Program-made: the position numbers and the translations under genes
NCBI GenBank assembly: GCA_913064945.1
Contig: CAJYAN010000001.1
Location: 62,001-126,000, forward strand
Origin: an uncultured Gammaproteobacteria bacterium
GTDB lineage: Bacteria > Pseudomonadota > Gammaproteobacteria > UBA6429 > Thiohalophilaceae
Reading direction: 5' to 3'
Length of the DNA stretch: 64,000 bases
Shown: positions 21,964 through 30,388 of the stretch, one piece after another
Layout: each line of letters opens with the position of its first letter
How positions within the stretch are numbered: position 1 is the first letter of the stretch
The notes under the pieces: generated by a model
What the model saw: the letters and a program-made list of their open reading frames with translations, nothing else
Told to the model about the DNA's origin: nothing
Databases searched by the model: none

Positions 21964-22941
21964 TTAGCCCCCTGTCATGGACATAAAGCGCACGACCTGT
22001 TGCGGATTTTCGTTAAAGTGATGGCGTTCTGGTTTCTGGGAAATCGCGTCCTGTATATGTGCCTTGAGCTGATTATCGGAGATGCCACTTCGCAGCAGGC
22101 CCCGTAGGGGATACTCATCATTTTGTCCCAGGCAGAGGTGTAGTGTGCCATCCACACTCAGGCGCACACGATTACAGGTTTCACAAAAGTGTTGCGACAT
22201 AGGGGTAATAAATCCGATTCGCAGATCGGTACCGGCGACGCGCATATAACGTGCCGGACCGCCACCGGGCATGGTGCTGGGGATGAGGGAGTAACGCTGT
22301 GCCAGGCGTTTTTTAATCACCTGAAGATCAACAAACTGTTGCTGGGCAATAAGTCCCGGTTCACCCATGGGCATGGTTTCGATAAAGCGCAGGGTAAAGT
22401 CATGCGCGAGACAAAATTCAACCATGTCTTCAACTTCATCTTCGTTGGTGTCTTTCATGACGACCATGTTGATCTTGACCGGTTGCAGTCCGGCGACCTT
22501 GGCCGCCATCAGGCCGGCCAGAGTTTTTTCAATCTTACCGCCGGTGATGGCCTTGTAACGTTCTGCGCGCAGGGTATCGAGGCTGACGTTAATGCGTGAA
22601 ATTCCTGCATCTGCCAGGGGCTGGGCCAGCTTTTCCAGCCGGGTGGCGTTGGTGCTGAGTGACAGGTCGTCCAGCATGGGTAAAGCAGCCAGGCGAGAAA
22701 TGAGCTCGGGCAGGCCGTGTCGAACCAGTGGCTCGCCACCGGTGATACGTACGCGATGGGTACCCAGCTCACTAAAGGCGCGGATTATGCGTTCGATCTC
22801 CTCAAAAGTGAGCCACTCCGCCGGCTCCTGAAAATCCTTAAAGCCTTTGGGTAAGCAATACTGGCAACGCAGGTCACAACGATCCGTGACAGACAGGCGC
22901 AGGTATTCAATCGGACGTTGGTAGGAATCAATCAATGGCAT
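21964..22941 (-). CDS. moaA: GTP 3',8-cyclase (molybdenum cofactor biosynthesis)
   Basis: A 325-residue radical-SAM enzyme. The N-terminal cluster motif is CDLRCQYC near residue 21, the C-terminal cluster has CETCNRVRLSVDG and a further Cys in LHLCLGQ, and the protein ends in MTGG, the double-Gly tail needed by MoaA. It starts molybdopterin synthesis. The start is placed at ATG 22941 (MPLIDSYQRP), since 23 further residues of the open frame have no family counterpart. Two large molybdopterin enzymes are encoded within 18 kb, which gives context for a nearby cofactor gene. Confidence 0.95.
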   Translation of the reverse strand: MPLIDSYQRPIEYLRLSVTDRCDLRCQYCLPKGFKDFQEPAEWLTFEEIERIIRAFSELGTHRVRITGGEPLVRHGLPELISRLAALPMLDDLSLSTNATRLEKLAQPLADAGISRINVSLDTLRAERYKAITGGKIEKTLAGLMAAKVAGLQPVKINMVVMKDTNEDEVEDMVEFCLAHDFTLRFIETMPMGEPGLIAQQQFVDLQVIKKRLAQRYSLIPSTMPGGGPARYMRVAGTDLRIGFITPMSQHFCETCNRVRLSVDGTLHLCLGQNDEYPLRGLLRSGISDNQLKAHIQDAISQKPERHHFNENPQQVVRFMSMTGG

Positions 22942-23039
22942 TTTTTCAGATAAATATCCAGTTATGAAGTATCGGCTTATTATATAAGGTATAGACCATG
23001 GATGGGGCAAATATTAGCCCTATATAAAAAATGGTTTAT

Positions 23040-23690
23040 TAGCGGTCCGCGACGCCGGATTGATGAAATCACACGTGAATAGCATGGGGAAGGTGAATCA
23101 CCGCTCGAGCAGCATAAAAGCGCCAGTCATGAGGTCTGTTGCTGAGTGATAGGTGCCGACTTCAGATACTGAAGTTTGCATTGGACTCAGATCCGTAGCA
23201 CTCGGCGCAAGACTGGAACGCTACGGGAAAAAACGGCCTGTGCTGTCCGGCTGAGACTGATAGCGACATGAAACGCCGAAGTGAGAAAATTTGAAAGCAG
23301 GATCACCAGGAGATGGCGTATGTTGGCCGCAACGTAACGTCTGCCCTGCGAAGCGATTTTGGCTTAGGCACACGCGAAAGGCCATTGCTAGTGTGAGACA
23401 ACATTCACCATGGCTTCATACTTTGAGTCTGTAGTGGTGACGTTGGATTGACCACGAACCGAACTTAATACCATCCTATGATGTGCAACATGCCGTTGTT
23501 AATTTATCGTCTAAGGGAGTGCTGTATCGCATAGCCTCCCGGATAATTCACGTATCGCTGCAAGATGGTATCTTAATCGATGCATGATTGTACAGGGAGA
23601 TCCAAAGCGACGAATGCATGTCATGAATCCAGCGTCGCTGAAAATATCAACCAAGCTAGTTCAAGTTACGCCAACAAAATAATTCATAGT
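23040..23690. other. long non-coding stretch with several hairpins (structured RNA or intron relic?)
   Basis: No coding frame is convincing here. Perfect or near-perfect stems are seen at 23159–23175 (ACTTCAG/CTGAAGT), 23193–23226 (CCGTAGC/GCTACGG), 23434–23455 (GTGGT/ACCAC) and 23515–23540 (GGGAG–GCT / AGC–CTCCC). The density of such elements suggests a structured RNA. Some segments remind me of the 5' domain of group II introns, but I could not identify domain V or a reverse transcriptase. The rest of the 22942–23978 gap holds AT-rich sequence and the FNR-type box. Confidence 0.35.
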
Positions 23691-23804
23691 CTATTAAAGC
23701 ATTAACTCAAACACGCGATAGTGTATCCAGCTGTTAGCCATCGTGAAGTATCAAACTCTTACGACAGTCAATATTTTTACCGCAAAAAAATAACTGATGA
23801 TGAC

Positions 23805-23818
23805 TTGATGTAGATCAT
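23805..23818. promoter_or_regulatory. FNR/ANR-type box
   Basis: The sequence TTGAT–GTAG–ATCAT matches the FNR consensus TTGAT–N4–ATCAA at nine of ten arm positions. It lies about 160 bp before the proposed start of the cytochrome gene that opens the NapA-like cluster, and would place the cluster under low-oxygen control. Confidence 0.65.
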
Positions 23819-23978
23819 GGTCGATAAACAGGTTTCAGTTATATTTAAGGTGAGGGTAGGGTTGGTTTAATTGTCGATAATGATAATAAGTCGCATTTGT
23901 TATACAGCGGGGAGAGTAGCGCAGTTTAGCTTCTCAAATGTTGATAATAAAGCATTACGGGGAAAAGGAGTGAGGGCC

Positions 23979-24695
23979 GTGTTAAAGAGAAACCCCTTTA
24001 TCTATTTGTTTGGCTTAATACTTCTGTTAGCAGGGTGTGTAAAACAGGACAAGGCCAACAGTGTTGCCGATCCAGTAAAGTCAAAATCAAAAGTTATAAT
24101 CAAAGCAGTAAATCCTAAGGCTGACCAGAAGCTTGTCAGTGCTGGAAAAGTGATTTACGAGCAAAACTGTATTTTTTGTCACCAGGCAGATGCGATTGGC
24201 AAACCTGGATTTGCCCCCTCACTGACAAACCAGGAATTTCTCAGCGTGGCCTCAGATTATTTTCTGAAGTCTACGATTCGTGACGGGCGTGTTGGTACGG
24301 GTATGCCACCCTTTGCTCACCTGGGTAAGGCGGATATCGAAGGGTTGGTAGCATATTTACGGAGTCATGCCAAGCTGCCGAATATTTCCGCTCGGGTTGA
24401 TGCAGAGCCGCATACCCAGGGTGACGGGCGACTCGGACAGGTGTGGTTTGAAGAAATTTGCGCCTCCTGTCATGGGCCACAGGGTGATGGCTACAGTGCG
24501 GGTGGTACCGGTACGGCCATTGGCAAGATTGGCTTTCTCGGTAAGGCAAGTGATGGATTTATTCGTGAGACCATCAAAAATGGCCGTTCCAATACGCGTA
24601 TGCGTGGCTTTAGTGGGCCTGCGGCGATGGCGGCTCTTTCGGCGCGTGATATTGATGACATCATCGCCTACTTACGTACCGTTCCAAGCAAATAA
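23979..24695 (+). CDS. di-haem cytochrome c lipoprotein
   Basis: A 238-residue protein. The N-terminus is a lipoprotein signal (LIYL-type hydrophobic run ending in the lipobox LLAGC). Two class I cytochrome c domains follow, with haem sites CIFCH (near residue 62) and CASCH (near residue 162), and likely Met ligands in GTGMPPFAHL and TRMRGF. GTG 23979 is chosen because AAGGAG lies eight bases upstream and the lipoprotein signal begins there; the open frame continues upstream without a ribosome site. As first gene of the cluster and membrane-tethered in the periplasm, it is the likely electron partner of the following molybdoenzyme, in the place NapB would take in a classic Nap system. Confidence 0.9.
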   Translation: MLKRNPFIYLFGLILLLAGCVKQDKANSVADPVKSKSKVIIKAVNPKADQKLVSAGKVIYEQNCIFCHQADAIGKPGFAPSLTNQEFLSVASDYFLKSTIRDGRVGTGMPPFAHLGKADIEGLVAYLRSHAKLPNISARVDAEPHTQGDGRLGQVWFEEICASCHGPQGDGYSAGGTGTAIGKIGFLGKASDGFIRETIKNGRSNTRMRGFSGPAAMAALSARDIDDIIAYLRTVPSK

Positions 24696-24709
24696 TAAGG
24701 GGAAGATCC

Positions 24710-27406
24710 ATGAAACGTTTTAAGATGTCACGACGCGATTTTCTCAAATCCAGTAGTTTTATTACCTCCACAGCGGCAGGCGCGGGTCTGTTTGTAGCCG
24801 ACAACCCGGAGCTGGAAGCTGCAACATCGAATGAAGAGGTGACGGGGCGCAAGACTGCGATCGCCCAGTGCCCGTATTGCGGCGTGGGTTGCGGTACGAT
24901 CATCCAGGCTGAGAATGGCAAAATTGTCTCCATGCGCCCAGACAAGGATCACCCGACCAATTATGGTCTGCAATGTATTAAGGGACTGACGGCAGCCGAG
25001 CCAATTTATGTGGATCGCATGGCAGGTGACAGTTATGTCCGCAAGGATGTCTGGGAAGAATGGAATAAACCTAATCACGGTGACCTGACTTATACCAGTA
25101 AAACCAAAGGTTCGTTTGATGAGGAACATTTTGTGCGTGTCCCGTATGAGAAGGCATCAAACATGGTCGCACATAAGATTGCCTACATTGTGAAAAAATA
25201 TACCGGTAATTCCATTGGATTATATGGCTCCGGTCAATTGACTGTAGAAGGGCAATATTTAGAAAACCTGTTTATGAAAGGTGTATTGGGATCAAACACT
25301 ATTGAGGCCAATGCGCGGATGTGCATGACATCAGCCGTAACGGGTTATTTTGCAACATTGGGTTCCGATACACCGCCATTGGCTTATGAAGATATTGAAC
25401 TGTGCGACATGATTATGCATTTTGGGCATAACGCCCGCGAGTCACATCCTATAATTTTCTGGCGTGCGGCAGATCATAAACGCAATAAAGATATCCCCAC
25501 TGTGGTGGTTGATCCACGATATACCGGTACCGCCAAAGGCTATGAGGACATTAATCCGGGGAACTCAGTGCATGTGCCTATCCTGAATGGCGATATTAGT
25601 TTTCTCAATGCCATCGCCCATGTATTACTAAAAGATCATCAGGATGTGATTGACTGGGAGTTCGTCAAGACCCATACCACTGGTTGGGAAAAATATACTC
25701 AGGGAGTGTTGCGGGATTACAGTCCAGAACAGGTACAGGATCGTATGGGTGGACCCAACCATGATGTTTCTCCAGCCTTAATCCGTAGGGTCGCAGGAAT
25801 GTTTGCTGACGCAACACGCAAACGTCTTGCACGTAGTAAGGCTAAACATAGTAGCGAGGGTTATGGTGGGGTCATTATTATGTGGGGTATCGGTTATAAC
25901 CAGCATATCCATGGTCAGAACAATACGATTTCGATAATTAACTTGTTGACGCTGACAGGCAATCTCGCCAAGCCAGGCTGCGGACCATTCTCAATGACAG
26001 GTCAGCCCAATGCGATGGGTGAACGTTTCACGGGCGGCCTCACAGGTCGACTGCCTTTTAATCAGCCGCTTAATAATGTAAAGCATCGCAAATGGATTGC
26101 CAAAAGTTGGCGAGTGCCGGAGAAAAATCTTATTCAGGCGATGAATGCCAGAAACCCCGGTATGGCAATTGGCATGATGGAGCGTGCTCAGAAGGGTGAT
26201 GTCAAAGCAATGTTTTTTGTCTATGCGACACATATCGACCTTCCGGATCAGCACAATCTTGTTCGCCCAGCATTAATGAAGACATTCAATGTGGTGCAGG
26301 AAATATATCGGCACGCCCCAAACAATCTGTTTGCAGACGTCATATTCCCTGCAGCGACATGGGGTGAAGTGAATGGCGTTTATATTAGTTCGGAGCGTCG
26401 CATCAATCGAGTCGAAAAGGCCGCCGAGCCCCCAGCCGGTTGTCGTCCGGATATGGATATGGTCATTGATAAGGGCAAAGAGATTGCACAGCTGTTGGGG
26501 CTTGATGCAGACAAGATATTTCCATGGAAGAAAGGCAAGGATGGCTTCTATGATGGCGAGGATATTTTTCGCGATATGATCGCTGCCTCGGCGGGCACAG
26601 ATACTGACCTGACGGGTATGCTGGAAGTTGAGAAACTGGATAATAAGACACCGTATCAACAGTTGCATGACTTACGTGGTATACAGTGGCCGGCACCGAC
26701 GTATGAAATCGCCAAAGCTGGTGGTAGTAAGCGACGTTTTATGATGCAGGAGGGTCAGTGGAAGAATCGACCCTATGGTTATTTCCGCACCAAGGATGGC
26801 AAGGTGCACATGAAGCTCTGTCTGCAGGACTATAGCCAGCGTGAGGCAATTACCAAAAAACTCATGGAGTTTGGCGCGAAAGAAGGTGTCTATACCATTG
26901 ATAATATTCCGCTGCTAAAACAGGCGCGGGATATGGGCTTAACGCCTGACCTGCCGGACGAAGCCGCGCGCGGTGTGGCATGGGACAAGATTGCCAAGGA
27001 TAAATATCCCTACTGGCTTGGTCTGGGTGTGGTGTATGAACATTTTCATACCGCCAAGACGATTCGCAGTCCAACCACACGTCGCCTAGTACCGGAAATG
27101 TATGTGGAAATGCATCCCGAAGATGCCCGTGAGCTGGGTATTAAAGATGGTGATAAGGTGAAACTCGTGACACGTCGCGGTGAATTTGAAGCCAGGGCGC
27201 AAGTGGGCACGCATAGTCTGGTCAAGCCGGCGCGCAATTCAGTCGCGCGAGGCTATATGTTTAGCCCGTGGAATTTGTCGGTCGCGGACAGTGCCGATCC
27301 TAAAAAGAACAAGTGGCTGGTGAATGGTGTCTCCAGTCGTGTCTGGGATGTCGTCTCCGGCCAGGTAGACTTTAAGAAACTGGCCTGTCGCGTGGAGAAG
27401 GTATAG
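24710..27406 (+). CDS. NapA-like periplasmic molybdopterin oxidoreductase, catalytic subunit
   Basis: An 898-residue protein with a Tat signal (SRRDFLKSS near residue 5). The [4Fe-4S] ligands are CPYCGVGC followed after 27 residues by CIKG, whose Lys is the electron-transfer Lys of NapA/FdhF enzymes. The putative Mo ligand Cys is in ANARMCMTSAV near residue 206, matching the NapA pattern. The C-terminal molybdopterin-dinucleotide domain starts around MYVEMHPEDARELG. It differs from true NapA in having long insertions (for example residues 105–145 and 590–700) and in lacking napB, napC and napD neighbours. It may reduce or oxidise a substrate other than nitrate. A strong ribosome site (AAGGGGAAG) precedes the ATG. 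Confidence 0.9.
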   Translation: MKRFKMSRRDFLKSSSFITSTAAGAGLFVADNPELEAATSNEEVTGRKTAIAQCPYCGVGCGTIIQAENGKIVSMRPDKDHPTNYGLQCIKGLTAAEPIYVDRMAGDSYVRKDVWEEWNKPNHGDLTYTSKTKGSFDEEHFVRVPYEKASNMVAHKIAYIVKKYTGNSIGLYGSGQLTVEGQYLENLFMKGVLGSNTIEANARMCMTSAVTGYFATLGSDTPPLAYEDIELCDMIMHFGHNARESHPIIFWRAADHKRNKDIPTVVVDPRYTGTAKGYEDINPGNSVHVPILNGDISFLNAIAHVLLKDHQDVIDWEFVKTHTTGWEKYTQGVLRDYSPEQVQDRMGGPNHDVSPALIRRVAGMFADATRKRLARSKAKHSSEGYGGVIIMWGIGYNQHIHGQNNTISIINLLTLTGNLAKPGCGPFSMTGQPNAMGERFTGGLTGRLPFNQPLNNVKHRKWIAKSWRVPEKNLIQAMNARNPGMAIGMMERAQKGDVKAMFFVYATHIDLPDQHNLVRPALMKTFNVVQEIYRHAPNNLFADVIFPAATWGEVNGVYISSERRINRVEKAAEPPAGCRPDMDMVIDKGKEIAQLLGLDADKIFPWKKGKDGFYDGEDIFRDMIAASAGTDTDLTGMLEVEKLDNKTPYQQLHDLRGIQWPAPTYEIAKAGGSKRRFMMQEGQWKNRPYGYFRTKDGKVHMKLCLQDYSQREAITKKLMEFGAKEGVYTIDNIPLLKQARDMGLTPDLPDEAARGVAWDKIAKDKYPYWLGLGVVYEHFHTAKTIRSPTTRRLVPEMYVEMHPEDARELGIKDGDKVKLVTRRGEFEARAQVGTHSLVKPARNSVARGYMFSPWNLSVADSADPKKNKWLVNGVSSRVWDVVSGQVDFKKLACRVEKV

Positions 27407-27483
27407 ATAAGCAGGTACGAGTATCGGGGAATAGAGTCAGTTGTATCCTCGATACCTGTCACTCGAACCTGGTGACTATTTAA

Positions 27484-28068
27484 ATGAAACGTCGCACATT
27501 TATACAGGCAATGATCAGCGTGGGCACGAGCAGCCTACTGGCTGAAAACAGTCGTGCGGAACATAATAAGGTCTCCTTGCGTTTTCTACGGCCACCGGCG
27601 GCGTTGGCTGAAGACGAATTTTTATCGCGCTGTATTCGCTGTGGTAAATGTGGCGAGGTCTGCCCCAATCGCTGTATCCAGTATTTTGACCTGGAGAACG
27701 GTCTGTCCTCTATGGACACGCCCTATATTATCCCGCGCGATAAGGGCTGCATTCTATGCATGAAGTGTGGTGAGGCCTGCCCCTCCGGTGCGATACCGCC
27801 GGTTGCCAGGGAGATGCACACGATCCTGGATAACGTACACATGGGCAAGGCGGTTGTTAATGAAGAGCTGTGTCTGTCGTTCCAGGGTAAGACCTGTGGC
27901 GTGTGCTATCGCGCCTGCCCGTTGCAGGATGTCGCCATTCGCGTTGGAAGACTGGAGCAACCCCACGTGTTAAAGGACTGTGTCGGTTGTGGTCTATGTG
28001 AGCGCGCCTGTATTCAGATACCGCAGGCGATACGCATTATTCCTGATTATGAAAGAGCAAAGACGTGA
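27484..28068 (+). CDS. NapG-like Tat-exported polyferredoxin (first copy)
   Basis: A 194-residue protein with a Tat-like start (KRRTFIQ) and four [4Fe-4S] motifs: CIRCGKCGEVCP, CILCMKCGEACP, CGVCYRACP (with the preceding CLSFQGKTC) and CVGCGLCERAC. This is the NapG/MauM pattern. In Nap systems NapG sits on the periplasmic side and passes electrons from NapH to the catalytic subunit. It overlaps the following napH-like gene by 4 bp. A second napG-like gene follows after napH. Confidence 0.9.
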   Translation: MKRRTFIQAMISVGTSSLLAENSRAEHNKVSLRFLRPPAALAEDEFLSRCIRCGKCGEVCPNRCIQYFDLENGLSSMDTPYIIPRDKGCILCMKCGEACPSGAIPPVAREMHTILDNVHMGKAVVNEELCLSFQGKTCGVCYRACPLQDVAIRVGRLEQPHVLKDCVGCGLCERACIQIPQAIRIIPDYERAKT

Positions 28069-29045
28069 GCTGGACGCTAATACAACGACATTTAAATAAA
28101 CTACGTTGGCTGGTTTTAAGTCTGGTCTTTAGCATGTTAATACTCCTGCCTTTTCTGCACCTGTATCAAACGTATGCAGCGGCACACGCCTATGACCTGT
28201 TGTCTCCAATGGAAAAGACGATCTCGGATAGTATGGAATGGTTGACCAAACCCTTTATCAAAGACCCGGCTACCGATCTTAATCAAGTAAAGGGTACGAC
28301 CTGGTCAGCAACGTTATTTGGGGTAAAGGTCAGTGACCCTTTGGCGGTGGTAGGACATGTCGCCGCAGACAAGCAAATCTATATTCCATTCCTCGTCACG
28401 GCGTTAATACCAATTATATTAACGATGGTATTAGGGCGTGTCTTCTGTGGCTGGATCTGCCCGGCAACCTTGTTGTATGAACTAAATGATAATCTGGCCG
28501 CCTGGTTACGCAAGGCCGGTCTGCCGGTGAGTCGACACAAACTGGATACACGTCTCAAGTACCTAGTATTGATCATGGGGATTATTATTTCTGCACTCAG
28601 CGGCATCACGTCCTTTGCTGCGATGTATCCCCCGGCGATCATCGGGCGTGAAATATACTATGCTATCGCCTTGAGTGGTTTTGGCGCAGGTATGGTATTT
28701 TTTCTGCTGACCCTGCTGTTTGATCTTATGGTGACGCGGCGTGGTTTTTGTCGTTATGTCTGTCCAGGTGGTGCGCTCTATTCTTTGCTGGGTAGATTTC
28801 GCCTGTTGCGTATCAAGCGGGACGTGACACAGTGTAACGACTGTGCCAAGTGTAATGTCGTTTGCCAGTTTGGGCTGGATCCCTTGCGTGATGATTTTTC
28901 GCAGGAGTGCAATAACTGTACTGCCTGTATTGCCGTGTGTCCGACGGATGCGCTTTCATTTACGCTGAATATAAAAGATCAGGCATTTCAGGGCGCGGGT
29001 CACATGGGACATTTGCACCGCAAGAAAGAGTCTGAAAGCGAATGA
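28065..29045 (+). CDS. NapH-like membrane polyferredoxin (first copy)
   Basis: A 326-residue protein with about four membrane segments, the double motif FCGWICPATLL and FCRYVCPGGALYSLLGR (CxxxCP, typical of NapH/NosR/CcoG), and two C-terminal [4Fe-4S] motifs, CNDCAKCNVVC and CNNCTACIAVCP, on the cytoplasmic side. NapH is thought to oxidise quinol and pass electrons to NapG. It starts at GTG overlapping the previous stop (GTGA) and overlaps the next gene by ATGA, so the three genes are tightly coupled. Confidence 0.9.
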   Translation: MSWTLIQRHLNKLRWLVLSLVFSMLILLPFLHLYQTYAAAHAYDLLSPMEKTISDSMEWLTKPFIKDPATDLNQVKGTTWSATLFGVKVSDPLAVVGHVAADKQIYIPFLVTALIPIILTMVLGRVFCGWICPATLLYELNDNLAAWLRKAGLPVSRHKLDTRLKYLVLIMGIIISALSGITSFAAMYPPAIIGREIYYAIALSGFGAGMVFFLLTLLFDLMVTRRGFCRYVCPGGALYSLLGRFRLLRIKRDVTQCNDCAKCNVVCQFGLDPLRDDFSQECNNCTACIAVCPTDALSFTLNIKDQAFQGAGHMGHLHRKKESESE

Positions 29046-29698
29046 AACGTCGCAGCTTTATACAGCAACTGACACTGGGAGTCGGAGTGCTGGGCTTTAC
29101 GGCAATGCCGTTTTGGTTATCGCGATTATTGACACCCAGGGCGAATGCCGAAGCCCATCGACATATTCCCTTGCCCGGTGCGAAACGTAGTCGGGCAGCT
29201 TTTCTACAGGCCTGTATGGGTTGTGGTCTCTGTGGCGAGGTATGTCCACCACGTTGTATCAAGTTTCATAAAGACGATGCAGGCAAGGCCGCCAACACAC
29301 CCTATATTGATCCGGAACACAAAGGCTGCATTTTATGCGGTGACTGTATGAACGTTTGTCCGACCGAGGCACTTAACGTTATACCAATCAAAAATGTGGA
29401 TATGGGCGTAGCACAGATTGATCGGGCGGCCTGTTATCCGTGGGTAGACCAGGGCATCTGCGGTGCCTGTGTGAGTGTCTGTCCCCTTGGCGATACGGCG
29501 ATTGATTTTACCTTTGGTAATTTTTATCGTCCGGCAGTCAAAGATGGGTGTGTTGGTTGCGGCCAGTGTGTCGAGGTCTGCCCCGAGCCGAGCCTGCCTA
29601 TACGAATTGTGGAACGGAGCGAAGGCAAGGTGGCACGACATGGTGTTGGTTTTCGTCAGCTGGACAAATGGCAGGACGGTCAACGGTTAAAATATTGA
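29042..29698 (+). CDS. NapG-like Tat-exported polyferredoxin (second copy)
   Basis: A 218-residue protein with a clear Tat signal (KRRSFIQ followed by a hydrophobic run) and four [4Fe-4S] motifs: CMGCGLCGEVCP, CILCGDCMNVCP, CGACVSVCP (with CYPWVDQGIC) and CVGCGQCVEVCP. It is closer to standard NapG length than the first copy. The two copies flank one napH-like gene, an arrangement not found in the usual nap operons I know. I infer that they form a branched or extended electron path to the molybdoenzyme. Confidence 0.9.
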   Translation: MKRRSFIQQLTLGVGVLGFTAMPFWLSRLLTPRANAEAHRHIPLPGAKRSRAAFLQACMGCGLCGEVCPPRCIKFHKDDAGKAANTPYIDPEHKGCILCGDCMNVCPTEALNVIPIKNVDMGVAQIDRAACYPWVDQGICGACVSVCPLGDTAIDFTFGNFYRPAVKDGCVGCGQCVEVCPEPSLPIRIVERSEGKVARHGVGFRQLDKWQDGQRLKY

Positions 29699-29770
29699 AA
29701 TCTCATCTACAGTGTTCACGGAGGGACACAGAAAACATGATGAGTTCATACTGTCAGGTTGGTATTTTAT

Positions 29771-30388
29771 ATGTGCAAAGGTCTTGGCTTAAAGAGTAAA
29801 GATAAAAAATCATATAGAGTGATGTTTTGCATTATATTTCTCTGTTATTTACCGTCAGCAAGTGCACATCATGTCCTGGGTCGACCTGCCTATAGCCTGA
29901 ACGAAGAATCCAATACGCCACCGAGTAAGCAGGTAGAGACACAGGTGGGGAAGTATGCCATCACTTACATGGCCTTCCCGGCCTTCCCGAAGGCAAATGA
30001 GACGGGCCGGGTTAACTTATACGCTTCGCGGATTGATAATGGACATGTGTTTAGAGGCAAGGTCACTTTTAAGGTCAGAGACGACAGTTGGTTTGCATCT
30101 AATGAGGAGACACTGGGCGTGCAACAGATTGATGACGGTGTCTATCGGCAGGGATTTGTTTTTAAAGCGACAGGGGATTATATCATTACCGCTGAATTTG
30201 AATCCGATGGTGAGCCGTATATCATTGACTTTCCCCTGCGGATTGGCAAACCATTTCCCATCGGTCCCCTAGGCCTGAGCGTGGCCGCCATTTCACTAAT
30301 ACTGATTGTCGTGAACATTATACAACGTCGACGTATGCAGCGCCTGCAGGCACAACGGCATCATGCCAAACCGCAAGATAGTCAGTAA
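29771..30388 (+). CDS. FixH/YtkA-like membrane-anchored periplasmic protein
   Basis: A protein of about 205 residues: a basic N-terminus, a hydrophobic signal (VMFCIIFLCYLPSASA), a beta-rich YtkA/FixH-like domain (GKVTFKVRDDSWFAS and TGDYIITAEFES), and a C-terminal TM (LGLSVAAISLILIVVNII) with a basic tail. If the signal is cut after SASA, the mature protein begins His-His, recalling copper histidine-brace proteins; this is speculative. ATG 29771 is the most plausible start; GTG 29819 or ATG 29822 would give a shorter signal. It overlaps the next gene, a CcoG/NapH-like polyferredoxin, by one base, echoing the ccoG–fixH pairing of oxidase-assembly loci. Confidence 0.72.
   Translation: MCKGLGLKSKDKKSYRVMFCIIFLCYLPSASAHHVLGRPAYSLNEESNTPPSKQVETQVGKYAITYMAFPAFPKANETGRVNLYASRIDNGHVFRGKVTFKVRDDSWFASNEETLGVQQIDDGVYRQGFVFKATGDYIITAEFESDGEPYIIDFPLRIGKPFPIGPLGLSVAAISLILIVVNIIQRRRMQRLQAQRHHAKPQDSQ

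Noticed and set aside
23871-23978. N-terminal extension of the cytochrome gene
   Set aside because: No ribosome site is present upstream of 23871 and the lipoprotein signal begins only at GTG 23979, which has AAGGAG at the right distance.
24710-27406. Calling the catalytic subunit napA outright
   Set aside because: The ligand set matches NapA, but the partners, insertions and absence of napB/C/D make a nitrate-reductase label unsafe.
29737-29799. 20-codon open frame after the second napG-like gene, with GGAGGG in front
   Set aside because: It is very short and overlaps the start of the FixH-like gene in another frame. It could be a leader peptide, but nothing else supports it; the ribosome site may be fortuitous.
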